64,000 bases of DNA from Treponema sp. (GTDB lineage: Bacteria > Spirochaetota > Spirochaetia > Treponematales > Treponemataceae): NCBI GenBank assembly GCA_016281495.1, contig JAEEIU010000015.1:124001-188000 (forward strand). Direction: 5' to 3'. This document shows, piece after piece, positions 36,552-43,821 of the stretch. The position numbers were made by a program, and so were the translations under genes. Each line of letters opens with the position of its first letter. Position 1 is the first letter of the stretch. The notes under the pieces are model-generated. The model searched no databases and was not told where the DNA came from. It saw only the letters and a list, made by a program, of their open reading frames with translations.

Positions 36552-36914
36552 ATGTTTGATTACATTCTGTTGTTTGCCAGTGTCGTGGTGACTCTTTTTG
36601 CTCCGATTCCAGTCATGGTATATGAGATAATTCTTGGCATGTTGCTGTTTGTGACAACAGGTTTCATGTGTCTTGGTCCTGGAAAATATCTGTTTGCTGC
36701 ATTGTTAAAATGTATAAGGCTGTTCTGTCTCATTTTACCTGCCGTATCCCTTGGATTGACAAAGCGGTTCTTTACCGGAAATTTGATGGATGCTTTTCCG
36801 TCAGCAATAGCGTTTCTTGCCGGCAAGGTTCACGGTAGATGGTGGGTGAAGGTTGAATGTGTCGTGCGTAATAAAAATCTTGCGGTATGTGGAATGTGTG
36901 GTATAATGGTATAA
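36552..36914 (+). CDS. Short membrane protein resembling the N-terminus of FlhA
   Basis: About 120 residues with two hydrophobic segments. By eye it follows the start of the flagellar export gate protein FlhA/FHIPEP: LFAPIPVMVYEIILGMLLFVT matches the first two membrane helices with the LPLPPFLLDLLL-type loop, and LLKCIRLFCLILPAVSLGLT followed by AFPSAIAFLAG matches the LLRLALNVASTRLIL...AFGHFLVGG region. FlhA is about 700 residues, so this is only the first sixth, ending in an unrelated basic tail. Start at ATG 36552 after GGAGG. It is driven by an island operator. The resemblance is my reading; an unrelated small membrane protein is possible. Confidence 0.5.
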   Translation: MFDYILLFASVVVTLFAPIPVMVYEIILGMLLFVTTGFMCLGPGKYLFAALLKCIRLFCLILPAVSLGLTKRFFTGNLMDAFPSAIAFLAGKVHGRWWVKVECVVRNKNLAVCGMCGIMV

Positions 36915-37043
36915 GGGAAGTTGAATCTCTGATGCTCTGCGTTAGGGAGCTTCGTTAAAATCATATAAAAAATCTGTTTTAGGAAATAAATTCCTGAATT
37001 GTCAAATTGACTAATTATTCAATGGAGGGTAAAATTATTCCTA

Positions 37044-38366
37044 ATGGATGAAATTAATCAATTATCAAATTTGCTTAATTCAATAACCACGATAGAAACT
37101 GACTCTGTAAATGCTGCTTGTGAATTGTTGTTGTGTACTAAAACAATCTATTCAGACCATAAAGATGATGTTATAAAACAATACGACTTAACCGGAGAAG
37201 CAAAATTCAACATATTCGAAACCATATCAGATCTGTATAAACGGGAAAAATTTCACAGCGACATTCTATTTACGATTTTAGATTCAAATACTCCTGAAAT
37301 CGGTCCTATCAACAATAAAGAAAATCTTGAAGAATTTGTAAAAATGGTTGATAACTCATTTGATTTCAAAGTTGATAATACTGTGAAAGTTTCAAAAGAG
37401 GAATCCAATAAAGTTTTGAATGGAGATTATGAAAAGCAGGGGTATATCGATTTGTTGATTACAAATGCCCATAATAAGGCAATCATCATTGAAAATAAAA
37501 TCAATGATGCACCAGATATGGACAATCAGCTTGTTCGATACATGAAATATGTTAAGGAACAACTGTTTAAGAATGATAAAGATTGTGACATAAGGGTTGT
37601 TTATCTAACACTAGTACCTGGGAAAATTCCAAATATTGATGAATATGATGACTCATTTGCAAAGTATAAGGAAATGTTGTCTGACGCAAAAAGTGGTAAG
37701 GATGGAAAAATCCTAAAATATCGTTCTGCAGTTGACATCTGCAAAGACAAACCTGACTTGGTTACATTCTTAAATAATTGTATAAAACTCTTTGGTACAA
37801 GAACGGACGATAAAGCTTTATTAAAAAAAATTTACTTGGAACAATATAAAACACTTTTGGGGCATTTAGGAGGAAAAGCTGCTATGCTGGAATATCAGAA
37901 GGATTTGTTGAAAGAAATTTATTCATCACCAGAAAAATTGAAGGCCGCAAGTGACTTGGTTGATGTATTTAAAGAAGAGTCTATTAAAATACAGTATATC
38001 AATGATTGCTTAAAACCGTTTCTGGAAAAAAAAGGAATAGATTTTATCCTTGAAGGTATATATTATAAAGTTTGGAACAAAGATCGTACTGTAAATCTTT
38101 ATGTAACTGGACAATGTGGATTACAAATTGGTTTTTGGGCTAACAAAAATTTTACAGAAGAGGAAAAACAAGAATATATAAAAATTTTAGAAAATGCTTT
38201 TGAAGAAGAATTTAAGTCTGTTAAAATAGAAAGAGACTATGAGGACTCTTGGGTTTGCTTGATAATTAAACCTCTTGCCGGGAAACCCAATATGGATGAA
38301 TTTTTGAAATATTATACGAACTTTATTCATCAAATCAAAAAAGAGTTTCAGAAAACGCAAGTGTAA
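37044..38366 (+). CDS. PD-(D/E)XK nuclease-superfamily protein
   Basis: A 440-residue protein with the PDDEXK_4 pattern: FNIFETISDLYKREKFHSDILFTIL (about 52-76) leading into the nuclease core GYIDLLI...AIIIENKINDAPDMDNQLVRYMKYV (about 134-170; catalytic D...ExK). The C-terminal half is helical, with a strand-rich end. Such proteins are frequent in defence islands; substrate unknown. GGAGGG lies 14 bases before ATG 37044, rather far. Low G+C. Probably transcribed with the preceding gene or from TTGCGG/TATAAT near 36881-36908. Confidence 0.8.
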   Translation: MDEINQLSNLLNSITTIETDSVNAACELLLCTKTIYSDHKDDVIKQYDLTGEAKFNIFETISDLYKREKFHSDILFTILDSNTPEIGPINNKENLEEFVKMVDNSFDFKVDNTVKVSKEESNKVLNGDYEKQGYIDLLITNAHNKAIIIENKINDAPDMDNQLVRYMKYVKEQLFKNDKDCDIRVVYLTLVPGKIPNIDEYDDSFAKYKEMLSDAKSGKDGKILKYRSAVDICKDKPDLVTFLNNCIKLFGTRTDDKALLKKIYLEQYKTLLGHLGGKAAMLEYQKDLLKEIYSSPEKLKAASDLVDVFKEESIKIQYINDCLKPFLEKKGIDFILEGIYYKVWNKDRTVNLYVTGQCGLQIGFWANKNFTEEEKQEYIKILENAFEEEFKSVKIERDYEDSWVCLIIKPLAGKPNMDEFLKYYTNFIHQIKKEFQKTQV

Positions 38367-38408
38367 ATATTGCAGATGACTTTTAGACTCTGCATTTGGA
38401 ATGATGCC

Positions 38409-39545
38409 TCATATATTCAGGTTTTTGAGCCTTGCTTCAATGTCTCCGACATAATCTGATACATATTTTTCGCGTTCAGTGTCATTCATCTTTGCAAATG
38501 TTTTGAACTCATCATTGGGTGATTTAAACTTGATAAATAAAGGTTTAAAATCAGTTACTGTTGATATCTTGTTTAACTTTTCTGTGTTTTCAGGGTCATT
38601 TTCGATTATTTGCCATATTTCATCGAGATCTGCAAATTGAAGTATAAAGGTTTTTCCGCTTTCCAAGGAAATGTTAAGATTGATCCAGGAGTTTTTTGAA
38701 GTAATATATTTCCTTGCTGCTTTTTCTGGACTATTTTCGGATATTTCAACTTTATGTTTGTTGCTTTCAAATTTTTGCTTCAATAAGGTTAAAAAACTTG
38801 TTAGTATTTGTATTTTTAATGGTTCAATTTGTTTTGATAATTCTTCTGCCAATTGAAAATAATTTCCTTCCAAAAGCAATTGCATCAGTTCTTCATTCAT
38901 GTTTTTATCAACTCCTTGGTTTGTAAGATTTTTTAAAGTCAAACTGTATTGTCGCATAATTTCTAAAACAGGTTGAGGAAGCAGGTTGTTTATCGAACTA
39001 ACAGAATCAATTATTTGGATTATATCATCCTTATACGATAGACAAATTAAATGTGTTTCATCCTCTTTTATATCTTCAATTGGTTTTTCGCCATATAGAG
39101 TCAGGTAAACAAGTTTGTAATCAGTTAGTTTTTGTTTTTTTAAATCTTCAAGATAGGCGTTCAATTGTTGGTCATGATCTGAAGTATAAATTTTGTTTTC
39201 TATAACGACTTTGTATTTTCCATCTTTTGAACAGATGTCAATATCGAGCCGACGGTTATTAGAGATAACTTCTTCTGTAAAAACTCTAGCGTCTTTTACA
39301 GGAAAATGAGTAAAACCTATTCTGTTTAGAAACTCTTTAAGAAAAAGGTCCGACATACCATGGAAACCGTTAGGATCAAGAAATGAAGCTAATAATGCAC
39401 TGTGCCGAATCTCTTTTCGTTCTATACCAATTGCTGAAAATACATTGAAATATTTTCCGCTTTTCTTCCATTCTTGTTCATGAATCTTTAATATTTCATC
39501 CGTTTCTTTGAGTAAATTTCGGTATTGTTGTACTATTTCTTCCAA
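38409..39545 (-). CDS. Second PD-(D/E)XK nuclease-superfamily protein
   Basis: About 378 residues, the same family as the neighbour at 37044 but on the opposite strand: FNVFSAIGIERKEIRHSALLASFLDPNGFHG, then RRLDIDICSKDGKYKVVIENKIYTSDHDQQLNAYLEDL with the catalytic D...ExK. The C-terminus differs completely from the neighbour, so they are not a recent duplication. TTG 39545 follows GAGG at eight bases and is preferred over a GTG at 39554. Whether it cuts DNA or has lost activity cannot be told. Confidence 0.8.
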   Translation of the reverse strand: MEEIVQQYRNLLKETDEILKIHEQEWKKSGKYFNVFSAIGIERKEIRHSALLASFLDPNGFHGMSDLFLKEFLNRIGFTHFPVKDARVFTEEVISNNRRLDIDICSKDGKYKVVIENKIYTSDHDQQLNAYLEDLKKQKLTDYKLVYLTLYGEKPIEDIKEDETHLICLSYKDDIIQIIDSVSSINNLLPQPVLEIMRQYSLTLKNLTNQGVDKNMNEELMQLLLEGNYFQLAEELSKQIEPLKIQILTSFLTLLKQKFESNKHKVEISENSPEKAARKYITSKNSWINLNISLESGKTFILQFADLDEIWQIIENDPENTEKLNKISTVTDFKPLFIKFKSPNDEFKTFAKMNDTEREKYVSDYVGDIEARLKNLNI

Positions 39546-39630
39546 GAATAACACCTCGCTTCGTATATTCTACTTTAGGAAGTTTAATAAGTCAATAAAT
39601 ATATTTTAAAAACATAAATTTCATAAATTC

Positions 39631-39665
39631 TCTATCTAGGTATGATATACCAATGATTGTATATT
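39631..39665 (+). promoter_or_regulatory. Island operator-promoter 2 (imperfect)
   Basis: TCTATCT-AGGTA-TGATATA (39631-39649), two mismatches from the consensus, then exactly 10 bases and TATATT (39660-39665). It lies 68 bases before the FtsZ-like gene. Confidence 0.6.
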
Positions 39666-39732
39666 ATCATAGTTATTGTAAAGGGGAAAGTTCCTAACAC
39701 CCAAAAAAAATACGCCACAAAAGGAGGAATAT

Positions 39733-40380
39733 ATGGCAGATTCAATTATAAAGGTTATAGGTATTGGTGGTTGTGGAATCGATATTGTCAATAGTATTGT
39801 CGACAAGGGAATAAATGGCGTTGAATGTGTTGTGATGGACACGGATAAGCTTGCGCTGGATAAGTCAAAGGCCCAGAAAAAACTTTTGATTGGAGAAAAG
39901 TCAGCAAATGGTCTTGGTGCGGGCGGACAGCCGGATGTTGGAGAGAAGTCCGCTCAGGAAGATGCCGAAGTTATAAAGGCTTTGTTCTCAGAGGGACATG
40001 ATAGCATTGCCGTCATTGTTGCAGGCATGGGTGGTGGCACAGGAACTGGTGCTGCGTCAGTAGTGGCAGAAATAGCCAAAGAAAGTGGGACATCTGTTAT
40101 CGCAATAGTCTGTAAGCCGCTTGAATTTGAAGGCGATATAAAAATGGAGTTTGCAGAGGACGGAATCAAAAAGCTGTGTAAGAACATAGACAACATCATA
40201 ACACTAAAGAACCAAGGAATTATGACAGCCATAAAAGATCCGGAGCTTTCAGGGATTTCATTCGACGAGGCAACAAAAATCATCTGTAATGTTCCGTGTA
40301 AGTTTGTTCAAATGCTTTCAGGTCTGGTTTATGATGACAATGTTAAAGGCAGCATGAAATTGATAAAGTCAATATTATGA
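39733..40380 (+). CDS. Truncated FtsZ-like GTPase domain
   Basis: A 215-residue protein that follows the N-terminal GTPase half of FtsZ almost motif for motif: IKVIGIGGCGIDIVN (residues 6-20), MDTDKLAL, GLGAGGQPDVGEKSAQ (60-75), the tubulin G-box GMGGGTGTGAA (98-108) and CKPLEFEG (127-134). It stops in what would be helix H7, before the T7 loop (NxDxxD) that completes GTP hydrolysis in the neighbouring subunit, and lacks the whole C-terminal domain. NDR of FtsZ reads KNQG here. It could bind GTP and cap an FtsZ filament but not extend one. AGGAGG precedes ATG. It is driven by island operator 2. Confidence 0.85.
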   Translation: MADSIIKVIGIGGCGIDIVNSIVDKGINGVECVVMDTDKLALDKSKAQKKLLIGEKSANGLGAGGQPDVGEKSAQEDAEVIKALFSEGHDSIAVIVAGMGGGTGTGAASVVAEIAKESGTSVIAIVCKPLEFEGDIKMEFAEDGIKKLCKNIDNIITLKNQGIMTAIKDPELSGISFDEATKIICNVPCKFVQMLSGLVYDDNVKGSMKLIKSIL

Positions 40381-40415
40381 CATCTTAATCTTTTTTTTAC
40401 AAAAATCTTTTCCAC

Positions 40416-40450
40416 TCCGTCACGTTCTGATAGACCTCCAGTGTTATAAT
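40416..40450 (+). promoter_or_regulatory. Island operator-promoter 3
   Basis: TCCGTCA-CGTTC-TGATAGA (40416-40434), 10 bases, TATAAT (40445-40450). Flanking bases (AAAAATCTTTT before, CTTAT after the -10) are nearly identical to site 4 at 41248, so one was probably copied from the other. No good -35 box apart from the operator. Confidence 0.8.
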
Positions 40451-40518
40451 GCTCTTATACAACACACGGTTGCCGGGCAAAATAAAGCCCAGTATGGAAA
40501 AACACAGGAGGCAAAAAG

Positions 40519-41181
40519 ATGGAAATGATGGAACAAAGTTTTGGGAATTATATTTACGACAATGAGAATAAATCTCTTTTTGAAAAACTTAAATCTTTGT
40601 CAAAAAACGAGCTATGTAAATACAGTCCTATAGGTTTATTTGGAGATATCGGAACTGGGAAAACTTGCTTGCTTAATGCTATTAAAGACAAGTTGCAGAG
40701 TGAACACCCTGAATTAAAAATTCTATCTATTAATGCAGAATCTTATCTTCAAGAATTTATTACGAGCGTAAAAAACGGTACAACCATAGATTTTGAAGAG
40801 AAATACAGGTCTCTTGATGCTTTATTTATTGATGATTTGGATTATTTAAAATTCAAGGAATCTACTCAGGAAGAACTATATTATACTTTAAAAGCTCTTA
40901 TTGCAAAAGGTAGTGTCATTGTATATGCATCAGTTCATTCACTTAAGCAAAAAGTTTTTTTTCAAAGGCTTGCTTCTATTCTAAAAACAGGTCTTAGCCT
41001 TAGACTTCCACAGCCATCTGAAGAAATCAAGGTAAGTAAAATCAAGCAATTTTTCCACGACAATTATATTACTTTAGAAGAATCTGATATAATCAAACTT
41101 GCATCTCAGGCAAAAAATATGTTCGAATTGGAAGGATTGTTAAAAAAGACAAAATTTCTGGAACAATGTAAAAATCGATAA
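40519..41181 (+). CDS. DnaA-like AAA+ domain protein without DNA-binding domain
   Basis: A 220-residue copy of DnaA domain III. Walker A is GDIGTGKT (42-49) and Walker B is LDALFIDDLDYL (99-110), and the stretch SYLQEFITSVKNGTTIDFEEKYR plus STQEELYYTLKAL matches DnaA closely. Domain I and the DnaA-box-binding domain IV are missing. The arginine finger region (SRF in DnaA) reads SILK, and sensor 2 (VRELEGAL) reads MFELEGLL, so both key Arg residues are lost. It may bind ATP and join a DnaA oligomer without supporting initiation. Hda/DiaA-like control is an alternative, but Hda keeps these Arg residues. AGGAGG precedes ATG; driven by operator 3. Confidence 0.82.
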   Translation: MEMMEQSFGNYIYDNENKSLFEKLKSLSKNELCKYSPIGLFGDIGTGKTCLLNAIKDKLQSEHPELKILSINAESYLQEFITSVKNGTTIDFEEKYRSLDALFIDDLDYLKFKESTQEELYYTLKALIAKGSVIVYASVHSLKQKVFFQRLASILKTGLSLRLPQPSEEIKVSKIKQFFHDNYITLEESDIIKLASQAKNMFELEGLLKKTKFLEQCKNR

Positions 41182-41205
41182 AATTGCAAGGTTGATGATC
41201 TTGAA

Positions 41206-41220
41206 GATTAGAGAAGATTC
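41206..41220 (+). repeat. Cassette-boundary repeat, copy A
   Basis: GATTAGAGAAGATTC lies between the DnaA-like gene and operator 4. The identical 15 bases occur at 41606-41620, where the TAG is the stop of the next gene. Here the preceding bases (GATGATCTTGAAGATTAG) read as a possible residual gene end, so a deleted or recombined cassette is suspected. Confidence 0.55.
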
Positions 41221-41247
41221 AAAATATATTTCAAAAATCTTTTCTCC

Positions 41248-41282
41248 ACCTTCACGCTCTGATAGACCTCTAGTGTTATAAT
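41248..41282 (+). promoter_or_regulatory. Island operator-promoter 4
   Basis: ACCTTCA-CGCTC-TGATAGA (41248-41266), 10 bases, TATAAT (41277-41282). The left arm is degenerate, the right arm perfect. It drives the gene at 41318. Confidence 0.75.
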
Positions 41283-41317
41283 GCCCTTATCCAACGCACA
41301 AATACAAGGAGAACTTT

Positions 41318-41611
41318 ATGACACTTGGAGAATTTAGAAAGCAGACTGCTGAACTGCCGGATGATGCAGAATTAATTATCGTAAATATCTTTAATGAAGA
41401 GTTTTGTGGAAAATCAGCAGGTGAGTTAACAATTATACCATCTAATTCTGCAAAGATAACAGATGGAAGTGCTAACTTTGTCTCTACTCCTGGTCTTGAT
41501 ATTGTTGGTCTTTACGACGATGGTTTCATTTTGTATAACCCCAGTGAATCTCAAAAGATGAATCTTTCAAAACCTCTTATAATTATGAGGGGATGTGATT
41601 TCTATGATTAG
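41318..41611 (+). CDS. Small island protein, unknown
   Basis: A 97-residue acidic protein with no recognised family: MTLGEFRKQTAELPDDAELIIV suggests an N-terminal helix then strand; the middle is Ser/Asn-rich, and the end (LIIMRGCDFYD) is a strand. AAGGAG precedes ATG. Its own operator-promoter and a boundary repeat (41606-41620) that includes its stop codon make it a self-contained cassette. By analogy with its neighbours it could mimic part of a larger cell protein, but I could not identify one. Confidence 0.65.
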   Translation: MTLGEFRKQTAELPDDAELIIVNIFNEEFCGKSAGELTIIPSNSAKITDGSANFVSTPGLDIVGLYDDGFILYNPSESQKMNLSKPLIIMRGCDFYD

Positions 41612-41620
41612 AGAAGATTC
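41606..41620 (+). repeat. Cassette-boundary repeat, copy B
   Basis: The same GATTAGAGAAGATTC as at 41206-41220, overlapping the stop codon of the gene at 41318. It is followed after about 35 A/T-rich bases by operator 5. The order gene, repeat, A/T tract, operator is the same at both copies. Confidence 0.55.
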
Positions 41621-41655
41621 GAAATGTTGTTTTTTTTCCAAAAATATTTTACTGC

Positions 41656-41690
41656 TCCATCATGTTCTGATAGAGTGAGTATGTTATATT
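41656..41690 (+). promoter_or_regulatory. Island operator-promoter 5
   Basis: TCCATCA-TGTTC-TGATAGA (41656-41674), 10 bases, TATATT (41685-41690). It drives a long (about 135-base) structured leader before the gene at 41832, and possibly the downstream exonuclease, DUF262 and DnaB-like genes. Confidence 0.75.
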
Positions 41691-41728
41691 CATAGACAGC
41701 AAATGCATGAAATAGGGGAAACTTGTTA

Positions 41729-41810
41729 GGATGATGGTTCGCTGAACCGCTTGTTGTTAATAAGTTAAGTCATCCGGCGGTTTTTCTCTAGACGTCATTC
41801 AGTGGATGAC
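41729..41810 (+). promoter_or_regulatory. Structured leader with competing hairpins
   Basis: GGATGA (41729-41734) can pair with TCATCC (41770-41775); GGTTC/GAACC (41736-41748) forms an inner hairpin. Alternatively AACCGC (41745-41750) pairs with GCGGTT (41777-41782), followed by a T-rich stretch like a terminator, or GTCATCC (41769-41775) pairs with GGATGAC (41804-41810). These pairings exclude one another, as in an attenuator. No known riboswitch was recognised. Confidence 0.4.
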
Positions 41811-41831
41811 AAAAATGCAGGGGGTCACAAT

Positions 41832-42140
41832 ATGGCTATTAGTGATGTTCAGTTGAAGAACAACTATTATCAGGTTATTGATGAGAACGGTAAGAAAATC
41901 AAAGATGTTTACTATTCTTCGGTTGGCGAGTTGCAGGGGATAGGGATTGATTTCATTGTTTTCCTTAAAAACCATTATTATGCAACTTATGATGAAAATC
42001 TACGGAAAATCAAGGAAGTGCATGAAAGTTCTCTTGGCACATTCAAAAATGCTGCCGGTGTAAGCATTAATTTTATAAAGAATAATTATATTGTAACATA
42101 CGACAAGAACTTTACTAAGAAAAGTGAAAAGCATGTTTGA
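41832..42140 (+). CDS. Small protein made of three tandem strand repeats
   Basis: A 102-residue protein consisting of about 2.5 units of a 37-residue repeat, each beginning N-[NH]-Y-Y-x-x-Y/I-D-E-N-x-x-K-I-K and ending in a hydrophobic strand (ISVNF/IDFIVFLK type). The repeats suggest a small propeller- or sheet-like fold. ATG 41832 has AGGGGG at suitable spacing; a GTG reading from 41802 is less likely. Family and function are not recognised. It follows a long structured leader. Confidence 0.65.
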   Translation: MAISDVQLKNNYYQVIDENGKKIKDVYYSSVGELQGIGIDFIVFLKNHYYATYDENLRKIKEVHESSLGTFKNAAGVSINFIKNNYIVTYDKNFTKKSEKHV

Positions 42141-42215
42141 TTTGGTTTTCTAAAGCTGGCACTCCTGCATTATTGGAATGAATAGTGTGGGAGTTGGCTC
42201 TTACGAGGTAAAACA

Positions 42216-42773
42216 ATGACCTATTATGCAATAGATTTTGAAACAGCGAATAATTATCAGAATAGCGCATGTTCTGTTGGTGTGGTGCGATTTGTAGACG
42301 GCGTGGAAAAAGACAGCGTTTATTCACTCATCAAACCTGCAAAGATGTATTTTCGGCCGGATTTTACGGACATTCATGGAATCAGTTATGGTGATGTCCG
42401 GCATAGTCCTGAATTCCCTGAAGTGTGGCAGACTGTTGTGGAACCGTTTCTTAAATCATCTGGAGAAGAAAAAATACATTTTGTGGCTCACAACGCTCAG
42501 TTTGACATGGGGGTTGTCCGCGCTTGCTGCGACTACTTTGGTATGCCTTTGTCAAATGCGGATTATGCCTGTACGCTTCAAATAGCACGTAAAGCATGGG
42601 CGGAATTTGATAGCCATAAGCTTACCTATTTAGCCGAAAAGTTTGGCATTATATATAAAGCTCATGACGCCCTTGATGATGCCAGGACCTGTGGAAAAAT
42701 CCTTGCAATGGCGGCCGAAAAATCAGACCGCAGCATTGATGAATTATTCTCACAGTATCAGAAAGATTTATGA
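42216..42773 (+). CDS. DEDDh 3'-5' exonuclease (DnaQ-like)
   Basis: A 185-residue exonuclease of the DNA polymerase III epsilon superfamily with all four acids: YAIDFETAN (4-12), the central VAHNAQFDMGVVR and the terminal KAHDALDDARTCG (H and D). Unlike the other core-protein relatives nearby, its active site is intact, so it is probably a real nuclease. GAGG precedes ATG. No operator of its own was seen; it is probably read from operator 5. It lacks the C-terminal tail by which epsilon binds alpha. Confidence 0.87.
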   Translation: MTYYAIDFETANNYQNSACSVGVVRFVDGVEKDSVYSLIKPAKMYFRPDFTDIHGISYGDVRHSPEFPEVWQTVVEPFLKSSGEEKIHFVAHNAQFDMGVVRACCDYFGMPLSNADYACTLQIARKAWAEFDSHKLTYLAEKFGIIYKAHDALDDARTCGKILAMAAEKSDRSIDELFSQYQKDL

Positions 42774-42803
42774 TAAAGGTGAAATACCTAATTGGAGGAA
42801 AAT

Positions 42804-43817
42804 ATGCAAGACAAAACAACAATTAAGAGGCTCTTTGATGAATCTGGCATTCAGTTCGCTGTACCTGCTTATCAGCGAGTATATTCGTGGGAAGTGGATT
42901 TGGATAAAAAGCAGGTTAGACAATTTTACCAAGACTTAATTGACCAAATTAAGTTTACAATGATTGGAGCTGACACAATATCTAGAAAAACTTATTTCCT
43001 GGGTCATTTCCTTTTTGAAAAGGATTCCCAAAATCCAAATAAATATTGGATAATCGATGGACAACAAAGGTTGACAACCGTTGTTGTTTTTATGAGCGCT
43101 TTAATTTCAGAGCTTAATTCAAGGGAAGAAAACGGAGAAAGCCTTTTCGATTTGAATGGTAAAGAAATTAAGCTTAACTTACTCCGGGAAAACTATCTTG
43201 TGAAAAATGGGCTTGTAAAATTTGAATCGGTTGCTTATGATAATTCAGATTTTTGTAAAATGATTTATGAAGATAATAAAAGAGTAATGACTCAATCAGC
43301 TTCAATTAAAAGAGTCTTTAATGCCTATGATTTTTTTTCGATGGAATTAAAAAACCAAACAACAGAAAATCTTATTAAGATGAAGGATACGTTGGATACC
43401 ACAGTTGTTACAACTTTTGTAGGTGATGATAAACTTCAAGCAACACAAATATATGCTTTTCAAAATGACAGAGGTAAAGATTTAACCTCCCTTGATATTA
43501 TAAAAGCATTTGTTATGCATAGACTTTGTTCGGTAAGTAAGGATTCTAAAATGGTTGAGTCTGATATTAAACAGATAGAAACTATTTTTTCCGATATATA
43601 CGAAATATCAGAACAGATGTCTGATTATTGTGATGAAGATACTGTATTAAAGTGTCATTGTAAGGCTAATATCAGGTCGAGCGGAACAAGTGTAGAGCGT
43701 GTAAAAACTTGGATAAGGAAGATAAAAACTGAGGGTGCAAATCAAGAAATAATAAATTTCTGCAATGCTTTGAAAAAATCATTTGTTACAATGAAAAACT
43801 GTATTGAGGGCTTGTAA
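42804..43817 (+). CDS. DUF262 (ParB/GmrS-like) protein, N-terminal domain only
   Basis: A 337-residue protein with the DUF262 signature: FAVPAYQRVYSWEVD (about 18-32) and WIIDGQQRLTTVVVF (about 75-89), then QIYAFQNDRGKDLTSLDIIK. The GmrSD family is a type IV restriction system whose full proteins are 550-700 residues with a C-terminal DUF1524 HNH nuclease; that half is absent and the frame ends at a normal stop. GGAGG precedes ATG 42804. It may act with the neighbouring exonuclease, or be another truncated relative in the array. Confidence 0.82.
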   Translation: MQDKTTIKRLFDESGIQFAVPAYQRVYSWEVDLDKKQVRQFYQDLIDQIKFTMIGADTISRKTYFLGHFLFEKDSQNPNKYWIIDGQQRLTTVVVFMSALISELNSREENGESLFDLNGKEIKLNLLRENYLVKNGLVKFESVAYDNSDFCKMIYEDNKRVMTQSASIKRVFNAYDFFSMELKNQTTENLIKMKDTLDTTVVTTFVGDDKLQATQIYAFQNDRGKDLTSLDIIKAFVMHRLCSVSKDSKMVESDIKQIETIFSDIYEISEQMSDYCDEDTVLKCHCKANIRSSGTSVERVKTWIRKIKTEGANQEIINFCNALKKSFVTMKNCIEGL

Positions 43818-43821
43818 ACCA

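Noticed and set aside
36942-37020. AGGAAATAAATTCCT inverted repeat before the PD-(D/E)XK gene as an operator
   Set aside because: Occurs once, unlike the island palindrome, and has no -10 box at the usual distance.
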